Position numbers and translations under genes: made by a program. This document shows, piece after piece, positions 48,244 through 58,900 of a stretch of DNA of 64,000 bases. The stretch lies in contig WAID01000012.1 in the NCBI GenBank assembly GCA_016584495.1, positions 1,116,001 through 1,180,000 of the forward strand. The letters are read 5' to 3'. Every line of letters begins with the position of its first letter. Within the stretch, counting starts at the first letter, position 1. The DNA comes from Celoporthe dispersa. Taxonomy: Eukaryota; Ascomycota; Sordariomycetes; Diaporthales; Cryphonectriaceae. The notes under the pieces are model-generated. The model was not told the origin of the DNA and did not search any database. It saw only the letters and a program-made list of their open reading frames with translations.

Positions 48244-49524
48244 ATGGCGCCCGCCCTCGCGTCGTACGCGCGCTCCCTCCTCACATCCGCCCTCCTCCAT
48301 CGCCGTGCAGACAGCGACGCCCTCTCCCTCGGCCCCCGCAAGGCACACAGCCTCCTCGTCGCGCGGGACACCTCCACCGACAGCAGGCCCGACCCAGAGG
48401 CCGGCATCCTGCACCCTGGCGACATCAACAACAAGTTCATCTTCGTGCTCTTTGGGCTGATCGGCGTCGCCTTCGTCGCCGTCGGCATCTGGTTCTTCTT
48501 CTGGGCCCGCAACGGCGGCTTCTACTTCAAGGACGACGACTGGGATGACTACAAGTCCACCGTGCTGCGCCGCAAGGGCCCCAACGGCACCACCCTCAGC
48601 GGCGCCACCACCGAGACCGACCTGGGCGGCGGCAGCGTCTACAAGGACATCTACGACAACGACGACGACAACCGCACCGAGGTCACCGGCACCACGCTGA
48701 CGGGCATCACCGGCGGCGTCTCCGATATCGCCGGCCGCGAGAAGCGCCGCCAGAAGCGCGTCCAGAAGGAGCGCGAGAAGGAGCGCCGCCGCGAGGAGAA
48801 GCGCCGCGAGAGGGACGAGAAGAAGAAGCACCGCAGCAGGGACGGCAAGCGCAAGGTGGGTGACGACGGCGGCGTCGTCGACGAGGAGGCCGAGGCCGAG
48901 GCCGAGCAGTACCTGCGCAACTACCGGCACGAGCGGCCCGCGCGCGTCGGCGGCATCAACAGGGAGAGCGACGCCAGCACCTGGGACGGCTCCACGAACC
49001 CCACCGAGAGCAGCAGGGGCGGCTACAGCGAGAGCGGCGTCACCGAGGAGCTGATGGCCAACCAGGAGCCCACCCCGACCAGCTCGCCCACCAAGAAGAA
49101 GGCCCCCAGCGGCGGCGGCGGCATCCGGAAGGTCTACTCGACCGCCGACAAGCGCGACCTCCGCGAGACAGAGCGCATCCGCGCCGAGGCCCGCAAGCTG
49201 CAGGAGAAGGGCCGCGCCGCCGGCGGCTCGAGCTCGGGCGGCGGCGTCCGCAGGACCTTCTCGTGGCAGCGCGACAACACCGTCTCCGAGGACACCGCCA
49301 TGATGGCCGCGCCGCCGAGCTACACCGCCAGCGAGGTCGAGTCGCGCATCCCCGGCAGCTGGGCCGAGAGCGACGCCGGCAGCGAGGTGGGCACCAAGGT
49401 GTACTCGCACCACATCCCCGGCCTGTCGTCTGCGGGCTCGTCGGCCGGCGGCACGGACGTGAGGGACTATGCCGAGGAGAGGAGGAAGAGCAGGCGGAGC
49501 GGCGGGTACAGGCGGGACCGGTGA
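48244..49524 (+). CDS. Single-pass membrane protein with charged cytosolic tail
   Basis: This is an uninterrupted 426-residue, intron-free frame. The first 60 residues are polar with no clear cleavable signal. One strong hydrophobic segment follows (KFIFVLFGLIGVAFVAVGIW, residues about 63-83). Next comes GGFYFKDDDWDDYKSTVLRR, a segment I associate with a widespread but unnamed fungal membrane protein, and then a Gly/Thr-rich linker. Residues about 163-200 are an alternating basic/acidic stretch (EKERRREEKRRERDEKKK) likely to form a long helix or coiled coil. The remainder is Ser/Gly-rich. A PPSY motif at about residue 356 fits the PPxY class recognised by WW domains of Rsp5/Nedd4-type ubiquitin ligases. 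Topology is probably a short lumenal N-terminus and long cytosolic tail. It lies upstream of the Dcr2-like gene on the same strand, 1.3 kb apart, so it is not co-transcribed in any obvious way. Function is unknown. Confidence 0.8.
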   Translation: MAPALASYARSLLTSALLHRRADSDALSLGPRKAHSLLVARDTSTDSRPDPEAGILHPGDINNKFIFVLFGLIGVAFVAVGIWFFFWARNGGFYFKDDDWDDYKSTVLRRKGPNGTTLSGATTETDLGGGSVYKDIYDNDDDNRTEVTGTTLTGITGGVSDIAGREKRRQKRVQKEREKERRREEKRRERDEKKKHRSRDGKRKVGDDGGVVDEEAEAEAEQYLRNYRHERPARVGGINRESDASTWDGSTNPTESSRGGYSESGVTEELMANQEPTPTSSPTKKKAPSGGGGIRKVYSTADKRDLRETERIRAEARKLQEKGRAAGGSSSGGGVRRTFSWQRDNTVSEDTAMMAAPPSYTASEVESRIPGSWAESDAGSEVGTKVYSHHIPGLSSAGSSAGGTDVRDYAEERRKSRRSGGYRRDR

Positions 49525-50853
49525 GATGTCTCTGGGGGTCAGGACGAAAGGTTACGAGGGCAACGATAAAGGAACAATGAATGGGCTTGGTTATAGGGTC
49601 TCCGGGTCGAGGTTGATTGAAATTTTTCTTCTTTTTTTTCCTTTCCCCCTTCCATTTGTTTAGTCGGTCTACGACAATCCCATCACATCATCCGCTCTGG
49701 GACACGGTTAGTTCACGGCGTTGGTCATCAGCGACAGCCTCACGTGGCAGCATTGTCGATAGCATGTCAAGAAAGAAGAAGAGAAAAAAAACCAACCAAT
49801 AAAAACAACAACAATTCGAGGTGTATTCCGTCTCTCCAAGATGTCTTCTCTTCCCTTTTCTTTGATTATTGTCAGCCGGTTGTGATGGAGTATTTCTCTC
49901 CAAGTCTGGCGGTACTCTTGCGTTGTCTCACAGTTTCGAGATGGAGTTCTGAACCTGCTGGCTTCATGGTACAAGGCAAAGTGTCCCTGTAGGGCTCTGG
50001 CACACCCTGCCTCGGCTCATGGCTCTTCTGGATTCCTTCTTGGGGCCTGCTCTTGTTCTCGTAGATTGATCTGAACAGGAGAATCTATATTATTAGCAAG
50101 ATCAAGTCTGTACTATGTAAAGTTCGTCCAGTGTCAATTATTCAGATCAGTACAAATAACAGCGCCTAGTCTTACCCCAGCCGTTGCCCCAAGATCCCAC
50201 CGCCTACCTGTTGCAGTAAGGGGACACCACCCCCCCCTCCCCCCCCTAACCAGGGCGGGATCAAGCCACCCAAAACCGCCTAGGCCTAGGCCAGCCCCCC
50301 CTAGACGCCCAGAACACTTACCCCGGATTGGCGTAAGGACTGCCCCTGTGGGAAGCATGTTCAGCGGGACTGCTTACCTGCATTGCTGGCAACTTTAGCG
50401 CTCCCCGTGATAAGCTACCCTCGAGACTTTATTCCCAGTCATAAACTTTATCCTTCCTCTTCTCCCCCCCTTGACAGCTCAACAACCTCGTGCTGCTGCT
50501 CCTCCCTATCGGAACCCCCAACCCACGAACCAGATCTTTTCATTTTTTGTTCTCCCTCTTCTTTCAACTCGGAAAACAAGACATCCCGCACTTCCTTCCA
50601 CGCGCGACGATCGAGACGGCACGGACATGGTGGCGCGGTGTTGTCCCTCGGAAGCAACACGACTTGCTCCCCAGGCCCAAGACACCTCAGCTCCCCGGAC
50701 ACCATCACACCCAGCAGCAGCATCCACGCGCGGTCGCGACCACAGGGTGCAGCTGATCTCCGCAGCGGAACGATAACCCGACAGGACCCTTATTCCAATG
50801 CCACGAGCCGGGCTGGGTCTGCCACCGCCTGAGAGCTCCAGCGCCTCCACACG
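49525..50853. other. Intergenic between membrane-protein gene and Dcr2-like gene
   Basis: T-rich and A-rich runs follow the upstream stop. A C-run block lies at 50228-50250. A pyrimidine-rich stretch (50450-50520) and CA/CAG-rich leader sequence precede the ATG at 50854. No gene is recognised. Confidence 0.5.
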
Positions 50854-52953
50854 ATGACCCGCAGAATCGTGAGCTTCTTGTTCCCCGGGCGCTCTGCCTT
50901 GTCCCCCTCGGCTCCCCGCCCGCAGTCTCTCCCTGTGGCAGCATACAGGAGGGCAGCCGGAGGGAGAGACAGAGAGAGAGAGAGAGAGAGAGCATCTATC
51001 TTGCTAACCATGGAATGTCGCGAACCCCTCCCCCCAAAAAAACAGGTCAGGACAATCGTCCAAACCTCCGCCCTAGCCACCCTCACGTTTTTGGCCATCT
51101 TCCTGCTCGACAGGAACTTCCGGGTCCTGCCCTCGGCCATCCACGAGTACATGCCCCAGCACCACGCCGGGCTGCTCATAACAGACATCACCATCAAGTC
51201 CTGCTCCTCGGTCAATGTCTTCTCCTCGTGCCGCCTCGACCCGGACACGTGGCACCGCGTCGAGAAGGACCTGTACCTGGGCCGCGCGCTCGTCACCAGC
51301 GCGTACGTCCACGTCAGGCGCAAGAAGGAGGAGGAGCTCACCTCGGACGACAAGGTCGTCATCGACCTCGCCGTCGGGCGCCTCGACCCGGGCACCGGCG
51401 TCAGGGGCGAGGCGGACGAGCGGTGGGAGATGAGGGACGCGGGGCTCTGGATCAAGAGGAGCGCCAAGAAGAAGGCCATCGACTCCAAACAGACCATCAC
51501 CGCCGTCGACGTGCTCTTCGGCGACGATGCCGTCGAGGCCCGCGACGGCTGGGAGCTGCCCGAGAAGGGCACCCCGCTCATGCTGAACGCGGACCCGCGC
51601 ATCCCCTCGGCGCACATCACGGTGCGCAGGGGCAGCCAGCAGGAGCCGCACAAGCCAGACCTCAAGGTCAAGGACAACGGGAGGTTCAAGATCCTGCAGG
51701 TCTCGGACATGCACCTGAGCACGGGCGTGGGCGCGTGCCGGGACGAGATGCCCGAGCACCCCGAGGGCGAGAAGTGCGAGAGCTGACCCGAGGACGCTCG
51801 ACTTCGTGACGAGGGTCCTGGAGGATGAGAAGCCAGACCTGATCGTCCTGGGCGGCGACCAGATCAACGGGGATACTGCCCCAGATGCGCAATCCGTGAG
51901 TTGCTATCCCTGACCTGGTTGATATCTTGGTTTTTTTCTCTTTTTTTTTCTTCTTTCTTTCTTTCTTTCTTTTCTTCTTCTTCTCCTTTCTGGGCAGTGA
52001 GTGGGCCCTCCTTGCTAACCTTCCCACCCCTTCCTCCCTCTAGGCTATCTTCAAGTACGCCCAGCTCTTCATCAAGCACAAGATACCCTATATTTCCATC
52101 TTTGGAAATCACGACGACGAGAAGGCAGCCGGAAAGAGCCTCTCCCGCGCCAACCAGATGGCCCTGGTGGAGACCCTCCCCTACTCCCTCTCAAAGTCCG
52201 GCCCCGACGACATCGACGGCGTGGGCAACTACTACATCGAGATCCTGGCCAAGGGCAGCTCCAAACACTCGGCCGTGACGGTCTACATGCTGGACTCGCA
52301 CTCGTACTCGCCCGACGAGCGCCGCTTCAAGGGCTACGACTGGATCAAGAAGAACCAGATCGACTGGTTCCGGCAGACGGCGCAGGGGGTCAAGAAGAAG
52401 CACAGCGAGTACACGCACATCCACCTCGACATCGCCTTTATACATATCCCGCTCCCGGAATACAGGGACCAGGACCAGGACTATGTCGGGGAGTGGAGGG
52501 AGGGGTGACGGCGCCCACGTATAACTCGGGCTTCAGGGATGCACTCGTGGAGCAGGGCGTCGTCATGGTCAGCTGTGGACAGTATGTTTTTTTTTCTTCT
52601 TCCTTTTTCTTCTTCCTTTTTCTTCTTCCCTTTTTCTCTTACACCTCTTTGTCCCCCTTTGGAGCTGACAAGTCCTCCCCCCCAAAAAAAGTGATCACGC
52701 AAACGAGTACTGCGCCCTCTCCACAGACGAGTCCAACAAGCCCGCCCTCTGGATGTGCTACGCAGGCGGCTCTGGTTTCGGCGGGTACGGGGGCTACGGC
52801 GGGTTCCACCGCAAGATCAGGGTGTTCGACATCGACACGAACGAGGGCAGGATCACCACCTGGAAGAGGGTCGAGTGGGGCGACACCAAGCAGAAGCTGG
52901 ACGAGCAGATCATCGTCGACGCCGGGAAGCCGACCGCGCCCATGCAGGGCTGA
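50854..52953 (+). CDS. Dcr2-like calcineurin-type metallophosphoesterase
   Basis: This is a membrane-anchored Ser/Thr-type phosphoesterase related to yeast Dcr2. Exon 1 is only MTRRI (50854-50868). Introns are 50869-51045 (GTGAGC, branch GCTAAC), 51896-52043 (GTGAGT...CTCTAG) and 52582-52691 (GTATGT, branch GCTGAC). A transmembrane helix follows (residues about 10-28), then a family-typical HEYMPQHHAGL segment. Metallophosphatase motifs appear in order: VSDMHLSTG (about 226), LGGDQINGD (about 273), FGNHDDE (about 308), HIPLPEY (about 421) and CGHDH, which is assembled across intron 3. Two frame breaks exist: one surplus base near 51779-51782 creating a TGA at 51784, and a G run at 52502-52505 one base short. 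They cancel, and the corrected coding length gives about 554 residues. Yeast Dcr2 acts in cell-cycle exit and in reversing the unfolded protein response through Ire1; the same role here is inference. Confidence 0.88.
50971..50992. repeat. (AG)11 run inside intron 1 of the Dcr2-like gene
   Basis: The dinucleotide run lies about 50 bases before the 3' splice site at 51045, just upstream of the branch-like GCTAAC. Length variation here would alter donor-to-branch distance but not the protein. Confidence 0.9.
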
Positions 52954-54253
52954 GGGTCGGGAGCGGGAGAGGGAAAGCAGAGGAGGGGGAGGGTCTTCCT
53001 ACCCAAGGGAAGAGGGAGTCATGAACAACAACAGAAAGGAAGAAAAGAAAAAAAAAGTAAGGAAAAAACCGCATTTGAAACGGCCGGATTTGGATTATAA
53101 CCTCCTTCTCATCATCGTTCCTGGGCTTTGCTGTCGCTCGTCCGCCACTGGCTGCTTTACAAAATATCCTGTTGCCATCACGACGCCGGACGCCATGTCC
53201 TCCTGCCTCTCGGCGATAATTTTTTTCTTCTTTTCATCACTATCATCTTTTTAGCCAGCCAGCCTGCCTACTGCTACTCGCGGGCGGCTGCACAAGCGCA
53301 GCAGCAAGAGAGAGGGGGGAAAGAAGAGAAGAAGGAAAAAAAAAGAGGGCGTTCCACGGCGTCGGTAGGGAGATTTGCTGTCTCCTCCTCATACCCCAGC
53401 TATCTATCTACATCTATAGCCATATATATATGTATTTATTTTTTTTCATCTCATCTTTTTAGGCAGGTTCACGGCTTGTCCGATGATGCGTGGACATATT
53501 TCCACGGATGAGTTTACTGGGGGCTGTGGATGGCCTGACTTTATCTGGGGGGCTTTGAGGTAACGACGCCCCCGTCGAGGAGCAGTAGCCTCGGTTGGGA
53601 CAGGATGCTTTTTTTTTTTCTTTTGGCGAAGCGTCGTCGAGACTCGACACGATATTCTCTTGCCCTTTGCCCGAGCGGAAACACGTGGATCACCAGAGAG
53701 GAAAGCACGAAGAATACAAAAGAGGCGGAATACACAAGTGACGTGGATATGAGTACTGATAACTGTGTTTTGAACGATATCATTTATGAGAGGCCATCAT
53801 GCACGGCTCAGGACCTTTAATAAAAATAGAAAAAACTCCAACTTCGCCACGCAAGCAGTTGCTCCGTCCCCAAAAACATTTCATCCAAACCTGCCACAGT
53901 TATCTCTTGAACTGTCTTTCACCTGCTGGAGTGGTGTGTCGAATCCCAGAGGGGGGAAAAAAAAAGGCATCCGTACACCCTTGTACGCCAGTGCTCCATG
54001 GTCCCCATTTAAAAAAACAATTCTTCGCCTCCTGGTATGTGTCCACTGTGGGATGTCGCTCGCTCTCTGCTCAGTGTGATGGGTAAACGTCCGGTGCCGG
54101 AAATCAGAATGTGGGTATTTCCGCCGCACAGCTGCCCGCTGTCTATAGCTCTCCGCCCTGGGTCCATTGAGTCCATTGACGCGCCAGGTGCCTCGTGGCC
54201 CTCGCTTGTCACTATTCGTTTCGTGATGCGGTGCCCGCTCGTCCGGCGGCTTC
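52954..54253. other. Convergent intergenic region
   Basis: This lies between the 3' ends of the plus-strand Dcr2-like gene and the minus-strand SPRY gene. It contains A/G-rich (53030-53070, 53300-53350) and T-rich (53220-53255) runs, and a TATATATATG word at 53425. Probable 3' untranslated regions of both genes; no separate gene is supported. Confidence 0.55.
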
Positions 54254-55903
54254 TCATCGGTTTGACCTCGAGCTGTCGCTACGGTCACGGCCGGCTCCTT
54301 GCCGCACAGCATCGCTGTAGCTGGGAATTGGTGGGCTCTCCCGCCCCGCAGTATTCCTCCTGCTGCCCCGCCCGCCCGCTGTTACGGATGACGTCCCTCT
54401 GCTCCGAGAGACACGTATGAGGGGCGCATGTTCGTTGTCCGTGCTGTCCCGCCGGCTCTCGGCGTCAGATGATTCAGGGCTGGTATACTCAGGTGGCGGG
54501 TGGCTGGGCTCCTGCAGGCCAAGACCGACCGATGGCACTGTGGTGGTCGCATCGGCGGGACCGGCGCCGGCGGCGGCACTGCTGGGCTCGCCGCCGTCGT
54601 CGTTGGGCACGAGCTGGGCGAGTGAGATGTCCGTGGGGCTGCGAGCAGGGCCGGGACTCGTCGGAGAGAGGACCCTGAAGTTTCCGGAGCGCGTGCGGCC
54701 GTGGCCCTGGTGAGGCTCGAGGCCCTGCTGGTGCTGTGGTCTGAAGTACGTCTGGACAGACTGGCTGTGGGCGTGGCCACGCAGGGAGCCGGTGTACCCA
54801 TCCTTCCTGCCAGACTCCAGCAAGATGCTGCCAGCCTCGGACCCGTAGGGCGGTGGTGGGGCCAGGGACCCCGTCATCGGTGCCAGGCCCCATTTCTTGA
54901 CATTGGCCTCGATAAAGACAAAGCCAGCCTGTCCGAAGTTGACGTGTACAGTTGCGGGTCCGTTGGCGCCAATGGCGGGGAAGAAGTTGGGGTTCTTGAT
55001 GCCGTGTACGACGTCGTCCAATTTTTTTCCATTGCGGGTATAAAAGATGCATCCCGTTCGTGGTCGGTACCCACATCCGATCACGTCGCCCTGCCCAAAG
55101 GGAGGAGCGTACGGTGCCTGATGGAACGGCTGGTTGAAGCGCTTGTAGCCGTTTGAAAAGTAAGCCGCAGAGTGTCGGTGAAAGCCTGCCCATAAGCGTC
55201 AGTACATATGCCCTCTCGAGACCACAGCCGAGACCCGCCATCGCGCATTCGACCTACCTGGCAGCCTGAACAGCGGATAAGGCTTGGTGGCCATCCCGAT
55301 CGCGAGCATCGTCGCATCAGGCTTCTCGTAGATCTTTGCCTCCCAGTAGTAGACCTCGTTCTGTTTGGGGACGGGAAGGTTGGTCATGACGGTACACTCG
55401 GAGTCGAAGAACTCTATCTCCGTGCGGCCCTCGACGAAGCAGTTGGCGATCTCGAGTTCCGGCTCAAACTCCCATGCCGAGACGCCCTTCTCTTGTATGG
55501 CCAGGTACTGGGATAGTGATATGTCGGTCTGTAGGGACTCGGCGGGGTTGGACGTGACAAAGGCTAGTGTGCGGTCAGCATGTTGGATGGTCTCCCTCTC
55601 GCTATCGCCGCCACCCGGGGGGGGGGAGGGGTCAACGAGGAACAACATACCCTTGGCTCGGAGATACTCTGATCTCTGCATGTCGTCCATCGTCTCGAGG
55701 GCCTCAGCCTCCTCCCGGGCGAATGCCTGCTCGTCATCGTACTCGCCGGGCCGACCGATGCGATCGAGGAGGATGCGGCCTGAGCTTGTGTACTTGAAGA
55801 AGTAGACGAGGACGAAGATGATGCCTATCAGGGCGGCGGAGCCCAGGGAGGACAGCAGCCCGATAACAACGCCATTCAAGGCGTCGGGCGATCTCGACGA
55901 CAT
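54254..55903 (-). CDS. Ssh4/Ear1-like SPRY membrane adaptor for Rsp5
   Basis: The ATG at 55903 (MSSRSPDALNGV) is chosen because the longer reading frame upstream has no ATG. Introns are 55564-55650 (GTATGT...CACTAG) and 55186-55257 (GTAGGT...GGGCAG), giving exactly 496 residues without any frame repair. A transmembrane segment (residues about 15-36, GSAALIGIIFVLVYFF) is followed by an EAEALETMDDMQRSEYL segment typical of the family. The SPRY domain spans about residues 150-300 (VYYWEAKIYEKP, AIGMATKPYPLFRLPG, YFSNGYKRFNQPF, GCIFYTRNGK, NFFPAIGANGP). Two PPxY motifs follow: PPPPYG (about 293) and PPPEYT (about 415). Yeast Ssh4 and Ear1 are endosomal/vacuolar membrane adaptors that use PY motifs to recruit the ubiquitin ligase Rsp5 for sorting of membrane proteins; the domain order matches closely. 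The tail is Ser/Arg-rich. Confidence 0.9.
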
Positions 55904-58900
55904 GTTCAGTCTGTGGACCACACGATCGCGAGCTGAAGGAGGACCGCCGGGCTGTCGCAGGCGCGCGCGGGCGTTGTGGGCTGTAGCGAGATCGTAGGTC
56001 CTAGGGACTTGATCCGAGGGTGGCGTTACCGCCGTGACGCAATCATTCGAGAGAAGAGAGTCGCTTCGCAGAAGGAGGAACAGGCTGAAGGGGGAAGGGA
56101 AAGAAGAAGAAGAAGAGGCCAGACAAGAACCAGCTGGAATGAAGGTCGCCGTCGACAGGAGGAGACGATGCCGGCGTCGGTGGAGGGAGGCTCAGGCGAA
56201 AGAGAAAGAAACGGGTCGTGGGCTGTGGGAGGTGGTGGTTGGACACAAGATCCGTGACACGAGGGCGGGACGCAGCGAAGCAGGCTCGGAAGAAGGCGTG
56301 CTGCAGCCGGTTGGGTCGGTCCCGTCTGACCTTGGAATGAAGGCCAATCAGCCCAAAGCAGTCTAGCAGTCTAGCAGGTGGGCTCTGCGCTGTGGACTGC
56401 GGAGCAGGTTCGGCTGAAGCGGTAGCGGTTGCAGATGAGGCGGCTGGCACCTGGGGCAGCGTGCCGTCCCAGCGTACAGTTTTGGTATCGCGCAGCGGGA
56501 GGGGAGAGCGAGTTCCCAAGAGAATAGAGAGAAAAAGGCGCTCTTTGCTCAACAAGAGAAACCATCTGAGGAGGTCGATGTGATCAGGTAGGGGTGTGTC
56601 TTCTTTTAGGTCGATGGGAGGGGGGAGGCAAGGGAAGATGCAGAGACTCAGGCCGACCAGGTCAGGTGAGGAGCAGAGAAGAGGAGAATGGAAATCAATC
56701 ATCCAGTGCCAGAGTGAGAAAAGAAGAAAAAAAAAGAAGAAGAAACGGGATGAGGGGAAAGAAGGTGATTTGGCGGCGGTGGTGGTGTTGGAGAACAGTG
56801 GGCATAGGCGCCGTCAGGGCCGACAAACCCATGTGAACAACTCATGTGTCCGACAGTGCCCTAGCAGCAGCTGAAGCGTACGACATACAGCTCCGTAGTA
56901 ATACAGCAGCACCATACACGGCAGCACAATGCTACGATAGCTGCTGGGAAGGAACCGAAGCCCGCCACCTTCGTTTTACAGGGCCCACCTGCAGCGTCAG
57001 CCGGGGTACTCATGACCCGTGCACTGCTAACTGCCACGACAGGCTGCCGCTGGAGCACTAACACGCACCCCCTGGGAAGATACATAGAGGGCTCGACGCC
57101 AAGACAGCAGTGATGCTGGGCCGCGCAGGGTGTTTTGGGGGGTGGGATCTGGTCTCGAGACAAGCCATGTTGAATGAGCCCTGGACAGGAACCAAGGGGG
57201 GAGTCGAGGGAGGAGGGACGAGTAGCTCTCAAATTCTGCTGCGAATTGTACTCAGCTCGTCCGCCTCCTTAAAGAAAAAAAAAAAAAAAGAAGAAAAAAG
57301 ACCCGGGACATCTCCATTCAGAAATGTCGTCGAAATGAGCCACTGGCAGTCCAGTCCTCTCTGCAATCAAAAAAAAAAAAGAATCCCCAGGTCGATCGGT
57401 CCCCCTTCATTATGTCTGCGTCACCAGCCCCGTGGAACCAAACCCTGTGTACTATAGAGGGCCTGTGCTGGTTTGAGCCCACGACCCACAGCGCACAGCA
57501 TGACCGCCCTAGGAACCCCCCCTGGCCCCTGGCCCCCTGGCCGTTCATGCTGGCTGCCGTATGGGCGGGTCGGGTCTTGTGAAGAAGGCCCTCTGGTGAG
57601 GCTCTGGCCTGCGCAGATGGTTTCATAGGAGGCCAGGACCGACCAGCCTCGCGACCTCTTCTTCCTCTGGCGACACGCTAAGCTGCACGGCTTGAACCTA
57701 TTTGAGATATGTCTCAAAACGCCTCACAGCGTGCAGTGCATACTACAGGCTCCCAGACCACCGTCTGGCCCGGGCGGCTGGTGGTGTCGAGACGCAGCCG
57801 TGCTCGCGTGCTGGTGCTATTTTTACATTTAAGCTTCTGGCTCTCTCTCTCCCACCTCGGCACCTCCCCCCTCCATGATCCAACTTCCTGTCTCCATTGT
57901 GACTGCTTGTGTGTGTGCTCAACCCGCCAGACCCTCCGGCTGGGGAGCTGCCGGGACAGATGTGCATTCCATGTCTCACCGTGCGACAATCATCATCACA
58001 GAGGGAGGACATACCCCCACACCACAGTCTGCGCTCATAGACGCCAGCCACCAAACCTGGCCGTTCAGAGCCGCTGGATACCTAGACAGGGACCTCGTGA
58101 TCAGCATAAGACACAGGGGAACAAGGTAACGCCCTCCCGGATTATCTCTTGTGTGTGGGTGTGGCTGAGGCTACCTATATTTTGGCTGCAGACGGTGAAC
58201 GGCGCATCGAGACGGGCGCGCCCTTCATGCTCGAATCCACCAGGGGTCAGAGTCCCTATAAGACACATATAAACAACCCATTGAAAAGTTCACAGCCGGG
58301 TGCGGTAGTCTTGTGGTGGTCTGCGGTTCGGCCGTGGCCCGTCATCCCGACCCTCCGAAGCCTATATGGCAGCTTCGGGCCCCGGCCGGGCCTGGGCTGA
58401 AAGACCATGTCAGACGCACTACTACGAAACCTTGCAAGCCCCTAAATACAGCAACACTCGGGCTTATTCCTGACAATCCGGCGTGGGAATATATGTGCTA
58501 CGTCTTCGTCTCCACTGCTGATTTCAGCCTAGGATCATTCAAGCATGTAGCAGCCGCGTTGGACTGGCTAACCTCCGGCTTGTCGATACCTCTGGCGGTT
58601 CTATATTGCACAGCCTGGAGGTCCCTCCACAGCATGAGGAGGAGTGAGCGGGTCACAAAAGATACCAAAAAAAAGGAAAAAAACAAAACGTACAACACCG
58701 GGTATTCGCTAATGGTCACCCACTTAACTACTATTCCGGCCCTTGGTGGCTTATTTAGGGGAGAGCAGACGGGATCCCAAGTTCTCCACTAGGTATGGTC
58801 GTACGTGACAGACTCTACGTTGTCAAAGATTATATATTCACTACAAATAGCAGGATGAAAGTGTTCGACGGGGTGGAGGACGGTCCGGAAGAGGCCTGCC

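Noticed and set aside
48016..49413. 465-residue open frame on the minus strand
   Set aside because: Ala/Leu/Val/Gly-only translation opposite the membrane-protein gene, a GC-rich shadow.
51774..51786. Dcr2-like gene as a true pseudogene or as a stop-codon readthrough case
   Set aside because: The second break compensates, all active-site motifs persist, and the same type of single-base error affects unrelated genes in the window.
56043..56702. 219-residue minus-strand frame upstream of the SPRY gene
   Set aside because: Low-complexity Pro/Ser/Phe sequence in the 5' flank; no recognisable domain and better explained as leader and promoter.
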